A stretch of DNA of 64,000 nt from Magicicada septendecula (GCA_034769895.1 CM068373.1:20503967-20567966); one strand, 5' to 3'; shown: positions 48,890-61,247, numbered from the stretch's first letter. The notes: generated by a model not told the origin, from the letters alone. Numbers and translations: made by a program.

Positions 48890-49310
48890 CCAAATTCAAA
48901 AACTTAGTAAGTACAACTTACACCAAACATTCGAAGAATTATGAATAAGAAAAGAATTTTGATAAATAAAAAAAAAAATTTCAAAATTCAAAAAATCAGT
49001 AAGTACAACTTACACAGATCAGTTGAAAGACTATTATGAATGATGAAAAAAGAATTTTGATGAACAAAAAATTTTCAAAATTCAAAAAATTAGTAAGTAC
49101 AACTTACACTGATCATTTGAAAGACTATTATGAATGAGAAAAGAATTTGGATGAACAAAAAATTTCAAAATTCAAAAAATTAGTAAGTACAACTTACACA
49201 AAACATTCGAAGACTATTATGAATGATGAAAAAAGAATTTTGATGAATAAAAATGTTCAAAATTCAAAACAATAATAAGTACAACTTACACCAAAATATT
49301 TGAAAAACAA
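48890..49310 (+). repeat. Tandem repeat in the 3' region of element D
   Basis: Five units of about 90 bases, each with AGTAAGTACAACTTACA-like and CATTCGAAGA/TATTATGAAT-like blocks, starting near 48891, 48980, 49075, 49165 and 49256. TAAGTACAACTTA is itself nearly palindromic. Confidence 0.8.
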
Positions 49311-50342
49311 CTATGATAAAGAAAAAATGTAGTTGAATAAAAATATCTAAAGTTAAAAAATAGTAAGCTCATATCATTACTCATACGAATGATGAGAAAT
49401 AACTCATAAATATGAAAAAAAGATTTTGTAAGAAAGAGATACAAAATTCTAAATGAGAAAGTAAACCAGAATATCATATGACTTAATCGAAACAACTTAA
49501 CCAAACTCACAAAGAAAATAATTTAATAAAAATGGAACAATGAAGAAGGACCAACTCAGTAAAGACCAAATAGTGAGACCAGAAACCAAAAACCCTGATA
49601 CTATTAATGATAATGTTGTAGCAATAACCACTGTTATAGTGAAAGTGATAAAGAATTAATTCATGTTATACCATGAGCAATAAAAATAACTCATTGGATA
49701 CCAGATGGTAGAAAGAATAAATATAAATGCTAATTACTATGTAAACGTGATGAAATGTATATTATACCACATACCTAAACCACATAATATGGAATAAGCT
49801 TTAAGAGAGAAGAAGAGTCAAGTGTATAAAAGTATTTATTAATATAAAGTTTTATGAAGTGAAGAATCTAAAGATGTTTATTTTAGTCAAAAGAGACTAC
49901 TTTTACTGTTTATTTATTTTTATGACTGGATGTAGAAAATGCCATCCGTCTTATATTTTGAGCAGAGATGATAATGCCTCTGGACTCAATTAATTGAAGT
50001 GCTGGACAGCAGGGATTGAAGCCAAAAGTGCCACTCTGAACTGTTCCAATTAATTTGTTAGGGAATGTTAAGGAGTAAACATACTGGTGAGGAAGCACCA
50101 AATAAGAAAGAATATAAAATGATAATGTTATACACAAGATTGAAGATCACTTATTAATGAAGAAAGAAACTAATGAAGGAGATACACATCATCTGAGAGG
50201 AAGCAACGGTGGAAAAAGAAGGTATATAAGGTGAAAACATGTAATCACGAAGAAAATATGGTAAATACAAAGGAATTAGTAGTAATTATTTCATCCATAC
50301 TAAGAGTATGATCTGAACCAATCACTTTTACAGGAGAGCATA
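49311..50342 (+). other. 3' untranslated region of element D
   Basis: No gene. It ends in the purine-rich ACAGGAGAGCATA before the LTR, a probable polypurine tract. Confidence 0.55.
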
Positions 50343-53300
50343 TGTAGCATAACAAAATTATCACGCTAAACATTTAACTTAATGCAACATAAATAAAAAA
50401 GAAAAGTTCCATAGTGAGTGAGAAGAATGAATTGTTTTAAGGATTAAACTAGAAACTGTATATTAAGTCAATAAAATGTTAATAAGAATGAAAAATAACA
50501 AAGAAAACCATTGATCAAAATAACTTACTATGTAAAAACCCAATAAACCAGCAGTATACCCAGTAGATTGGGGAAGCAGTAAAAAGGAAGGACAAGAAAA
50601 AGGAAATAAAAGGGTGAAAACCATATTAATAATGGAAATGTATAAGGTCAAGAAGCAGAGAAACCACAAGACCAGAAATTACTGATATAATAATGAAGAA
50701 AGGACAAAATATGTCAAGATTCCCACAAAAAGCCTAGAAACAAGAAGAGTTATTCCAAAAAATGATAATAATGGAATACATACCATTGAACAAAATTAAA
50801 ACCAATATATATAGACCCAGTAACAAGTTACAATCCAAAGAGAAACGAATTGTAAACTAGTTATAAGTATACTATGTGAAAAATTATTAAAAAGACTACC
50901 ATTAGTGTAGACAAAAATAAGTGACACACTATAATAAAGTGTAGGGTAAGAAATAGAAATTTATTAAAAAGACTACCATCAGTGTAGGGAAATACTATAT
51001 AAAAACTAAAAGACAGTCTAATGACTGAGGTCAATTTTGATAATAAAAGTGTTTTCAAAATTAAGTAGTATAAGAAAATAATAGGTATAAGATGTTTTTA
51101 TTTATTTTTTTTTCATTGTGTTACCAAAAATAATTATAATGAACACTAGAGACAGTTCATAACTGAAGGTGTCATTAATTATAAGATGTTTTTATTTTAT
51201 TTTTTCATTGTGTTACCAAAAATAATGATAATGAACACTAGAGACGGTTAATAACTGAAGGTGTCATTAATTATAAGATGTTTTTATTTTTATTTCATTA
51301 TATTACTAAAATATTTATAATAAACACAAGAGACAGCGGATAACTGAAAGTGTTATTAGGCATAAGATGTTTTTATTATGTTTAAATGATATTAAAAAAA
51401 AAGTTTAGTAGATATAAGATATTCCATTGTATTTTAAAATCATGTTATTTAATTTTCAAGTTTGTAAGGCAGAGAGGCAAGTAGGAAATAGAAATGTAAT
51501 AATTTTATTTTTAAAAAACTGTAAACCATATATAATGTACAAGCAGACTAGCTAAGACACCACTTTTGAAAACACAGACTAGTAATGTAAACCCAAAACT
51601 ATCTATCAGAGAATCAAATTACATAATAGGGGATAGAATTCAATACATACAACACAGAAATTGAAAATATAATTAATACAGATACAATTAATAGCGAATG
51701 GAATGACAAAGGAAAGAAAATTAACTTCTTTTGGAAACAAATAATACTAGGCCTATAATGGTAATCAAATCAGACTAAACAGTAAATTAATCAATATTGA
51801 AGTGTTTCAACAGCAAAATTATTAACAACAAAGATAATCACGGAGTTATTAAGAATATTCCATGGGACTATTATCAGAAAAAACACTTAAAAACCATTTA
51901 AACACTAAATTTGTACCAAATATGTGGCCTACAATAATTATAAAAAATTGTAATTTTTGGGCTTAAATGAACTTGAAACAAACCCAGCTATATATCCAAA
52001 TATGTAAAATTAATTAATCAATATTACTGAGTAGTTAGATTTATGTAAAATTAAGAAATATTTGAAATACAGTAAAAAATAAGAAAACTTATTATGTATA
52101 TTTAGAAGGTGAACCAAGTCTTAGACAGATATTTTTATAATTGAACAATATAAAGAGGAAAAAGACATATCACAAATTACCCTAAAACGACGACGTTCAG
52201 AGTTTAGTCTATTGTTAATCGTGAAGACGACTAGTTGAAAATGTATTAACAGAATACCGAAAAAAGAATAATTTTGTGTAAAACCGAGTGTGGTCATGCA
52301 GAGTGTAACTGAGGTTAACTAAAAATGAAAATAACATTAACTATTAATATTTAACACCTCACTAATTCCAAACAACAGTAATAACACCATCAAACTCAAA
52401 CACAAGAAATCAATGGCCATTTTGAGACAATTTTGGACCATATTCGCAGAACACGTATACACATATTTGAACACCGAACACTTCACAAGAAACCCATCAC
52501 GAAATGACATCGCAGGAGAAGAGAGGACACTCTACACTATATTCCTGGACCAACACTACTTCGCAGAGAAGGGAATATTCATTTATTTCTGCGGGAGAAA
52601 CCCAAACAGTTCATAGCAGCCAAAAGCGAGGTGACGGCAGCCATACTTGTTTCCCGAACCAGCACGAAAACACGGCCAGCTTGAAGGGAGTGACGTCATT
52701 TCAACGAATGGTTCGATATTAATTTTCCTAATTGACAATTTAAATAATAATATTGTTTTATTTCAGCCATAATAATTTAGTTTAAGAATACCTGTAAGAA
52801 TGTATCTTGTTCCTTGCCCTCTGACCATTTCGACTCGTTACAAGAACCATAATTACTAACCTTGTAAAAAATATATTTTATTAATCTTGTTCGCTACCAA
52901 CTGGAGCACATATCAGCCAATGCCTTGGCCATGCACAGTTTGACTGGCGCATAATTTTGAATGTCAATAAATGAACATCATTATTCAGTTACAAGAGTTG
53001 TCTTTATTTATATAATTAATGTTAACTATTTTTTTCTTCTAAACAAAAATAATTTACAGTGCTAGAATAAATATCTAAGAAAAGTACACACACAATTAAT
53101 TAATTATTTATTAATTAATTAAATTAACCAATTAAACAAAAAACCAAATATTAGTAAAAATTTCATAACTTACAAAATTTTATTTTATCATCAATCAATC
53201 ACACTTAATTATAAAACATTATTTATATTTAATTTATTCTTTGTAATTGGTGAATCCAAAGTGGAGCTGTATCATCGGGGAGTTCAACACCGAGATTCAG

Positions 53301-53468
53301 ACAACATAATTCTTGCTATAAATTTTATTATATTTATATTTGTAATATATTTTTATATTACAAATTGGCTAGCCCAACAGTGGGGCTTTAAGGAGTCAGA
53401 CTGATCCAGTGATAAAGAACAATCATTATATATTTATTTTATTTATATTTGTAATGTTTTATATTACA
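50343..53468 (+). repeat. 3' LTR of element D
   Basis: Second copy of 29379-32497, about 99.4% alike by eye. Confidence 0.93.
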
Positions 53469-53675
53469 ATATATATTCCAATAGGTGAATTTACATATAA
53501 AATAATAATTTCATTCTTGACATATGATAGCATGTTACAATGAGAATTGGTTGAAATAAAGGTTGAATGTTGCAATACTGTAGAATAGACAGTAAGAATC
53601 ATCTCAGAATTGTTAGATTAAGTTGATTTTTGACTGTACAAAAATAACAAGTGTTGTGAAGTAGTGCAAACATAT
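53469..53675. other. Flank between element D and the solo LTR
   Basis: Short unique AT-rich stretch, no gene. Confidence 0.4.
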
Positions 53676-55213
53676 TGTTACGATGGGCTCACTGATTGTC
53701 GTATGGTACAGTGGAAAACAAAATACAAGACACCAATGAAGTCACTAAAAACCAGCTTTAATTATCACAATTAACAGTTTGTAATCAACACGTTATTCAA
53801 CAAGATTATACTCGTAAAATAATTCAAGTTAATCTGTCCATACAAATAATAATGTCAACTATAAAGAATTCCTTACTATATCACTTTCTCAAGCCAACTA
53901 ACTGAACCCATAAATATTACAAAAGGACTAAAGAAAGGAGATGGGTTAGCCCCAACGCTATTTAATATTGCACTGGAATATGTAATTAGAGGCTTATCAA
54001 TAAATAGCTCTAATCTGTTAACAAATAAAACTGTACAGATAGCCACATATGCAGATGACATTCACATCATGTCAAGATGGATCATGGCAGCTAAAGAAAT
54101 ATTTATAGAGCTTAAAAACAAAGCCAAGGAAGTTGGGCTAGCCATAAATATGAAAAAAAAAATGCTTACCCAAACAGGAAGGGACCAGGTTCATAACAAC
54201 ATTGAGATAGAGGAGGACATTACTGAAGTGGTGGACAATTTCATACACCTCGGAGTGAACCTAGCAAAGACTGGATCAGAGGAGCCGGAGATCCAAAGAC
54301 GGACCACTATGGCTAACAAGGCATACTTCGCATTGCTGCCATCATTTAGGTCTGGGGATGTGCACAGGTAAACAAAAATTAAAATATATAGGACTGTCAT
54401 CAGACCGGTGCTATGCTACGGGTGTGAGGCATGGACAATCACACAGAAAACAGCCGACATAGTAGACACCTTTGAAAGGAAAATCCTCAGACACATTATA
54501 GGCCCAATACAGGAACATGGCTCATGGAGGCTGAGATACAACAATGAACTGTATCAAATATATAAAGAGATACCAGTCTCAAAATTTATAAGATTACAAG
54601 ATTGCGTTGGGCCGGACATGTTATGAGAATGGAGGACGGCAGGAACTCCAAGAGGGCTTTGCTGGGTACACGGGAGGGAACGAGACCTAGAGGCAGACCG
54701 AGGAAGATGTGGGAAGATGGCGTTGCAGAGGACGCAAGGGACATGGGGATAAGAAACTGGAGGAGGGTTGCAGTGGATAGAGTGGATTGGAGGCGGAGAT
54801 TGGTGGAGGCCACGGCCCGACTTGGGCTGTAGTGCCATAGGAGGCTTAGGATAAAGAATTCCGTACTATATCACTTTCACTAATACACCACTTGAAACAC
54901 ACTGCTTAAATCGCCTGACAATAACTGAAACCTCACTTGAATGAATCACCACTTAAACTAAAACTAAGCATTGCTGAATGCTTGTACTTATACCCCACTG
55001 AGATTCCAGAATAATCCATTATACGCGTCAGCACTACTGGAAAACACTACATCATAATTGCTTGCAGCCTTGAACACAGTGTGTGCATACTGGTGAGTCT
55101 GGTCTGGAACAGTCCCATTAACGCATGTTAAGAATCACATACAAACACAATATTACAGCTGGTTCTGCTGGGATAGCCGAGAAACATGCAAAACATTCTG
55201 TAATGGCATAACA
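53676..55213 (-). mobile_element. Solo LTR related to element C, minus strand, split by a LINE
   Basis: The first 60 bases are the reverse complement of the end of the C LTR (the GTACAGTGGAAA and CAAGACACCAA blocks). Removing the LINE and one target copy leaves 548 bases, against 543 for the C LTR. The other end reads TGTTATGCC on the minus strand. Flanks are ATAT and ATAC. A TATA box (GGTATAAG, minus strand) is near 54990. No internal region is attached. Confidence 0.75.
53889..54850 (+). mobile_element. 5'-truncated LINE with 28-bp target duplication
   Basis: The fragment starts inside the RT domain: GLKKGDGLAPTLFN, then the catalytic YADD (54053). It continues through the thumb and the C-terminal tail (RPVLCYGCEAWTIT, RWAGHVMRMEDGRNSK, GRPRKMWEDGVAED), ending at TAG near 54830. 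At least two frame breaks (near 54371 and near 54600). The sequence at 53861-53888 is repeated at 54851-54878 with one mismatch, the mark of target-primed insertion. No poly(A) tail is seen. Clade not assigned. Confidence 0.88.
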
Positions 55214-55594
55214 ATACGCATACGCATATGGCGAGTGTGGCATGAGTAACAGTGTTACAAAATAACAAAAAACAAATTAAAAATTAAATAACTTTTATGT
55301 AAATCTAATGTCTGACAGAAGACTTATATCAGAATGTGCATAAAATAAAGATCTACCTAATAGTAATATACATTAATAATACAAAGAACAAAATATATGG
55401 TTCATGGTTTCATTAAAATGGTTTTATGACCCAAGAGAAAAACAATAAAATGATACTGGTTTTATTTGTACATTTTATATTGTTAATAGAAAGTTTCTTA
55501 CAAGTAGAATGTTATCTAGACTGTAGCCATAAGGGTCAGGGAACATTCTGACATATGAAATTGGCTAATATATTTTTGGATCTCACAGTTACCA
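55214..55594. other. No gene seen
   Basis: AT-rich spacer between the solo LTR and the integrase fragment of element G. Confidence 0.4.
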
Positions 55595-56098
55595 AACATT
55601 GGGTAAGTACGTACGTATTTACTGCCATAACCAACACAATAAATGGGCAGAGTATTTACCATTCTTTGAGAAAGCCATTAATGAGAATTATAGCGAAGCA
55701 ACGAGCTACACACCGACAGAGATTGAACAAGATCGTCAGCCCGATCGACTTTGGAAGAGGTATGTTCACAAACCTGCTAATCAGAACTTACCGATACCTT
55801 TAAGCATTAAGATTGAACACGCGAAAAGAAGAATAATGGAAAAAGGTAATAAGAGAATAGAACAATTCAACAGAACTCACCAGTTGCAGAAATTTAATGT
55901 GGGAGAGTAAGTATTATTAAAAACAAATCCAGTTGGAAAACACATTGACAATACTGCTAAAAATTCTTTAGATTGTATGATGGACCTTACACCTTGCTAA
56001 GACAAATTGGTAAACAAACTTTCATTGTATATGATGACACCAGACAGAAAGAATTGGGCAAGTACCATGCCAGCTCTTTAAGGAAGTTCTACGAGTGA
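55595..56098 (+). pseudogene. Integrase C-terminal fragment of gypsy element G
   Basis: The first frame (to 55910) codes RIYCHNQHNKWAEYLPFFEK and YTPTEIEQDR, the segment after the catalytic glutamate in gypsy integrases. A shift near 55910-55960 leads to LYDGPYTLLRQIG, the GPY/F module, and a stop at 56096. The catalytic core, RT and gag are absent: the copy is truncated at its left end. Confidence 0.8.
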
Positions 56099-56154
56099 AT
56101 AACTAGGTCACTGTGACACAAGATTCTGCGGAGCCACACAGCAAGTCAACATGT

Positions 56155-56170
56155 ATGGGAGGGGAATAAT
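56155..56170 (+). promoter_or_regulatory. Polypurine tract of element G
   Basis: ATGGGAGGGGAATAAT, 60 bases after the integrase stop, immediately before a TGTT that probably starts the 3' LTR. Confidence 0.65.
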
Positions 56171-56172
56171 TC

Positions 56173-57418
56173 TGTTCAGCCCACCACACATAAGGGTAAA
56201 TTTAATAATAGTTTATTCATTATTATGAGCATAATGTAAATAAATATTGGACTGTTAAAAATGTACTGTACTATTTTGTCTAATGTAAAATGGTAAAATT
56301 AAAAATTTTTTTTTTATTAAGCAGGGAAATAATTAAATAGTACAAATGTATAGGGTACTGTGCATTGCACAAGTAATTAAGTTAATTAATATAATTAAAT
56401 AAATAATTCACATTCTTATTAATAATAATAATTCAGCTTTCAATCTGAACTGTAAAGGGAACAACCAAATTTCATGCTTGGACAGGTTAATCACGCCACC
56501 CAGCTGTCTGTGTGTACACATATATTTTACATGTGTGTGTGTGAGACCAGTTGATTCCTGTAAAGCGTCACCCCTAAATGAATGCTATTAATTATATGAA
56601 TGATTTAAATAGTAAAGAGTGTGTGCATAATATCACAAAACCAAATACGCCACAGTGTGTTTAATATAAAGATGCACGTGTATACAAAAAATAGTGCGAA
56701 AATAATCGAGTTTAGAAAGGGACGCCGACAAACTGATACCTGCAGAGGATTGTCGAAACATGATTTTTGCGCCCTAGGGTATAAATACTCGAGATGCACC
56801 AACTTAATTCTCTTTCTTGTACAACTACCGTGGCAGCCGGAGGATCTGCCCAACGATAACAACTCTTTTTCGATCAACCACAGCGACAGCCGGAAGCTAC
56901 ACGACTACTCTTTCGTGAGAGCACCTGCAGCCAGAGGCTATGACGGAAGACGAGGGAGCAGCCAAATACATGGAATAGAGTCCAGTGTACGGAACGAGGC
57001 AACGGACTACAGAGAGGATCTGAAGGATGAGGATCAAGGACTCCAGGACTGCACGGCTACAGAAGAGCTTCCAGGACCAAGGACCTAGGACCGAAGAGGA
57101 TACGCTGAGTATGACCACGACAAATAAGTGAAACAAAACCATGTATTTGTAAAAACAAAAAGACTCAAGTAAAGACAATTAACTATATAAAAAGAAAGAC
57201 AATATAATTCAAAGTGGAATTAATAGTTTTTGAAAATGTAAATGTTTATTTGTATAGTAGTTTAGAGTAATGTTTAAACATATGAAAGTATAATTTTAAA
57301 TAAATAATTTAGTCAATGATATTTAAATTAATATGAAAGTAAATAGTAAATTTTATAATTTTGAATAAATAATTTAATCAATGATATTTGAATTAATCTG
57401 AAAGTAAATAAAAGTAAA
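56173..57418 (+). repeat. Putative 3' LTR of element G
   Basis: Start inferred from the PPT; the right end is not fixed because no second copy is in the window. It holds a strong core promoter, GGGTATAAATA at 56778-56787. The GC-richer 300 bases after it (56800-57100) stay open on the plus strand but look like leader rather than gene. A tandem pair of about 80 bases (TATGAAAGTAAATAGT-like) ends it at 57280-57415. Confidence 0.5.
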
Positions 57419-57462
57419 GTATTTTTACAGTACAAAGTTTACATGAGTACAAAGTTTAACCA
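57419..57462 (+). repeat. 44-bp direct repeat, left copy
   Basis: Identical to 60484-60527. The two copies bracket the BEL/Pao remnant. Confidence 0.85.
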
Positions 57463-57529
57463 TACTGCCCGCACAAAATCGGGCGATTTTGCAACTTAAT
57501 TCATTGTGTGTATAGTACATAATAATTGC

Positions 57530-58010
57530 CATTTCATGACACCAAAATTCAATAATAAATAACAAATGATGATACAATAACAAAGACAACAATTGACATG
57601 CATAACAATCAAGCAATGACACCCAAAATCTGTAAGGATACATAATACATAATAATTTACGTTACATATTGATAGAATAATGATACTAAAAATTCCAAGA
57701 CACATAATAACATGATAATGATACATAATAATACAATAATCAGACAGACATAATAGTTGGCAGTACATAATAATAGGACAATGATCCCAAAAAATTCAAA
57801 AATATATAACAATATGATAATATAATAATAAAAGACATAAGAATATTAGAATAATAATACCCCAAAAAATTAAAAAATACATAACCATAGAATAATACAA
57901 TAGTAAAGACATAATTCATATGCATAATATTAGAATAATAATCCCCCCAAAAAATTCAAAAATACCCAAAAACATGATAGTGATACACAATAGTACAATA
58001 GACATAATAA
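57530..58010 (-). repeat. Degenerate minisatellite
   Basis: Units of about 85-90 bases, each with AATAATA, CCCCAAAAAATTCAAAAATA-like and GACATAAT blocks. It lies in the 3' region of the BEL/Pao remnant. GCCCGGG-GAATGT-CCCGGGC at 58047-58066 is a perfect 7-bp stem next to it. Confidence 0.6.
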
Positions 58011-58130
58011 TAATGTAATAATCATAACAATGTAAAGCATGTGATCGCCCGGGGAATGTCCCGGGCATGAAGCACGATAATGCTATAAAGTTCACATCAC
58101 TGAACGTGTTGCACGAATGCTCATGCGATT

Positions 58131-60470
58131 AATCTGAGGCCACTGGAAGTGGACATAATTTATGAATGGGTCGACGTAGGATACCGTATGCGGTGCGAAC
58201 ATCCGCGAAGCGCACTATTGAATCCTGACCCGAATAGACATTAGTGACTACCCCGCGTTTCCACTGCAGTGGGGGGGAATTGTCTTCTAGAATAAGGACG
58301 AGTTGTCCGGGAGTCAAATTTTTTGATGGGATGCGCCATTTGTTGCGTTGCTGTAACTGGTGCAAATAATCTTTTGACCACCTGTTCCATATAGACTGGG
58401 TGAATCTTTGGAGCAGCTGCCATCTGCCCAGACGACTAATATTGACCTTGGAATAGTCAGGTTCCGGGAGTGCAGTGAGCGGAGAACCAACCAGGAAGTG
58501 AGCTGGAGTTAAAGGTTCGGGTCCCTAGAGTCATTTGATATGGTAAACAAAGGGCGTGAGTTGAGGCAGGACTCTATTTGAGTTAGGATAGTGTAATACT
58601 CCTCAAACGTAAGAATGGTTCCGCCGACAACGCGCACCAAATGAAATTTGACGCTCTTGACTCCGCTTTCCCACAGGCCACCGAAATGAGGTGCTAAGGG
58701 GGGGAATAAAGGATCATTTGATGCCTCGGGCACTGGTAAAATCCTGGGTGGTCTGTTCAAATCCATTAGATTGAAAAAGTTTGTATAATTTGTGAAGTGT
58801 GCTACTAGCATGACGAAAGTTTGTTCCATTGTCGGAGAATATCTGATCAGGGATACCTCTACGTGCTATAAACCGTTTCAAGGCTGCTATGAAGGCGTCT
58901 GAGGTAAGATCTGAGACTAGTTCAAGGTGAATAGCTTTAGTGGTCATGCATATAAATAGAGCAATATAAGCCTTTGACGTCGATTTTGAATGCTGCCCAC
59001 CATGACGTATAAATACGGGACCGGCATAGTCGACTGCAGATTGAGAAAATAGCTTAGCAGGCGTAACCCAGGAAGGGGGGTAATTGTCCTTGTAATTGGC
59101 TTGCGCCCCTAGCATGGAATCGAAAACAAGTAATACATTTGTGTATTACTGAACGTATATAAGATTTGTCATTAATTATCCAGTATTTCTGCTGTAGAGA
59201 GTGCTGAGTCAATTGTACCCCAGCGTGTAGTAGACGAAGATGCTCGCCTTCTATGATTAATTTACTGAGGTGAGAATGCGGGTGTAGTATGATTTGGTGT
59301 TTACTCTCATAGGTAAGCTGGGAGTGCTAAAGGCGTCCGCCCATGCGTAATATCCCCGCATTGTCCAGAAAGGGGTTAAGTGACAGAATTTTACTATTAT
59401 TAGGGATGCAGCGTTGTGTTTCAAGTTCCTTGATTTCGGTGCTAAAGTGCGATCGTTGAGACTGGCGAATAAAAATCAAAAGTGTACCATGTAACTCATG
59501 GGAAGTTAAAAAGGAAGTGTCTCTATCCGCTATAGGGAGCCTATAGTTCCGAATGAATCGACGGCAATACGAAAATACGCGAAGGAGTTTTGAAAGCGAA
59601 GGGTAGTTTTCAAAATAACTAGACATAGATGAAGCAACAATCAATGAGGTTTGGACCTGCTTTCGTTGTTCCTGCTCAAGATCGGGATGAGTGAAGGGAG
59701 AATGGGTATTGAAGGCACTGGTGGGACACGATGATGACTCATGGACAGGGTTCTGCTTGGACTTGAGTTCCATTGATGGACATCTGCGGATAGCTCCGTG
59801 AAGAGAATCGCCCAGATGAGAATTGTATAACCTGCATGGTAGGGATATGACAAATCTGCCATCATTATTACGGAAAGTGTTAGCGACAAAATTACTTTCG
59901 CATTCCGAGTCCTCAACAAGCCAACAAGGGAGCACGAACAGCAACGTCCTCTAAATTCCAGAAGTCCTTTAGTTGAGAGGAAATAGCATTATTATCTTCA
60001 CATGCTATGAATGATGAGACAGGTCTTGTCATGTCGACATTAAATGGCAAGTTACCCACGAGAATGAATCCCAATTTTGTCTCCTGTATTATGGGAAAAT
60101 GTGGGGTACGGATGAATTTGACAGGTTCAATTAATTGTAAATAATACTGAGCACCAAGCAATAGGTCAATTTGTGAAGAAAAGTTCAGTTGCGGGTCAGC
60201 TAGGAATATGCCTTTTGGTACATTTAGGGATGATATCAAATGATTCCGCAGGGAGATTATTCGTAATGCTGGGAAGCACAGCGCACTAAGTAACTATCGC
60301 ATGCTGATCATGCTAAAATTTAGAATAATGTAGCCACGGCTGGCGAACTGAGGCTTGATGCCTGCTCGGAGTCTTGCAAGGAACTGATTAATTCTGACTG
60401 CTGCTAGCTTGAATGCAAGCCGGTAGCAGATCAGCGTGGGGAGAAATGACATCATTGTATGGACACTGTA
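58131..60470 (-). pseudogene. BEL/Pao pol remnant lacking most of the RT
   Basis: Read right to left. A protease-like part: SSLNVPKGIFLADPQLNF, IDLLLGAQYY, LGFILVGNLP (60240-59920). Then a few RT-start residues (NNDGRFVISLPCR, 59890-59820). Then, with the RT palm missing, the pre-integrase part ending in GILRMGGRL (59330). The integrase has D in DYAGPVF (59030), D in SDNGTNF (58840) and E in LWESGVK (58670). The C-terminal domain (KWRIPSKNLTPGQLVLI, WKRGVVTNVYSG, RRPIHKLCPLP) ends at 58131. Frame changes occur between the segments. The order is that of BEL/Pao; RNase H and RT catalytic motifs are not found. Confidence 0.85.
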
Positions 60471-60483
60471 CGGACCGCAATGC

Positions 60484-60527
60484 GTATTTTTACAGTACAA
60501 AGTTTACATGAGTACAAAGTTTAACCA
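60484..60527 (+). repeat. 44-bp direct repeat, right copy
   Basis: Identical to 57419-57462. Confidence 0.85.
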
Positions 60528-60617
60528 ATACGTAAAATCAAATTGTTGATATTGTCGATTGGTAATACAGTTGAATTACTGATGGGTTGTAACTACATAA
60601 AATACTAACAATGATTA

Positions 60618-60619
<2 letters not shown>

Positions 60620-60675
<56 letters not shown>
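60620..60675 (+). repeat. (GT)n microsatellite
   Basis: About 27 uninterrupted GT units. Confidence 0.95.
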
Positions 60676-60676
<1 letters not shown>

Positions 60677-61247
60677 TTTACTTTATATATAAAATATTGT
60701 ATTTTTTTTAAAGAAATTGTGTACTTCCATGCTTAAAAATCGTAATCTTCAGATGTGCAGAACTTTTTGTACACTCATCTGATGGGTTTACAAATGATTT
60801 TTCTAACTTTTTTACTGATGGTTTGGAATAATAACTGATTTACAAAATATAATGTCTGTAAAGTATAAGTTACATTTAAAGAGTAAAAGTCTTATTGCAA
60901 GGAGAAAGGAGTGCAATTATTAATGAACATGTATATATGAACAAATGTATATTTTATTTTAATCCAAATTCAGCACATGGTTTATGTAAGAATACATAAA
61001 ACATAAAAGCGTTAAGATAAAATTAAATGTTTTAATCCATGATGTATAATGATGTATGATGTATCCATGATGTGGATCAGCTACTCAGTTGTGACACTGT
61101 CACTGCAGGGAGTGAGCCAAGGTAAAATTAGGACTTTCCTAAGAACATTGCTCAGCTCACTTAATTCCATTAAGTAACTCTCTGTTTACTTGAATTTTGT
61201 CAACTTTTTGAGTCAGTTATGGTGTTTTTTCCAGTATCATTATTGTA
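60676..61247. other. No gene seen
   Basis: AT-rich spacer before the mariner. ATGATGTATAATGATG-type short direct repeats at 61040-61075. Confidence 0.4.

Larger units (their letters stand above)
29379..53468 (+). mobile_element. Gypsy element D with 3.1-kb LTRs, interrupted by the E complex
   Basis: Direct repeats of 3119 and 3126 bases (TGTAGCATAAC...TATTACA) enclose gag and pol of one element, flanked by a perfect ATAT duplication (29375-29378 and 53469-53472). The LTRs differ at roughly 18 sites. Without the E complex D would be about 13.5 kb. It is closest to element B in gag and RT style. Confidence 0.93.

Noticed and set aside
48885..49310. Possible CRISPR-like array
   Set aside because: Units are whole tandem repeats of about 90 bases with no unique spacers, in a eukaryotic retrotransposon.
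56621..57088. 155-codon plus frame after the TATA box of the G LTR
   Set aside because: It overlaps the promoter and presumed leader; no domain, and GC content alone can keep it open.
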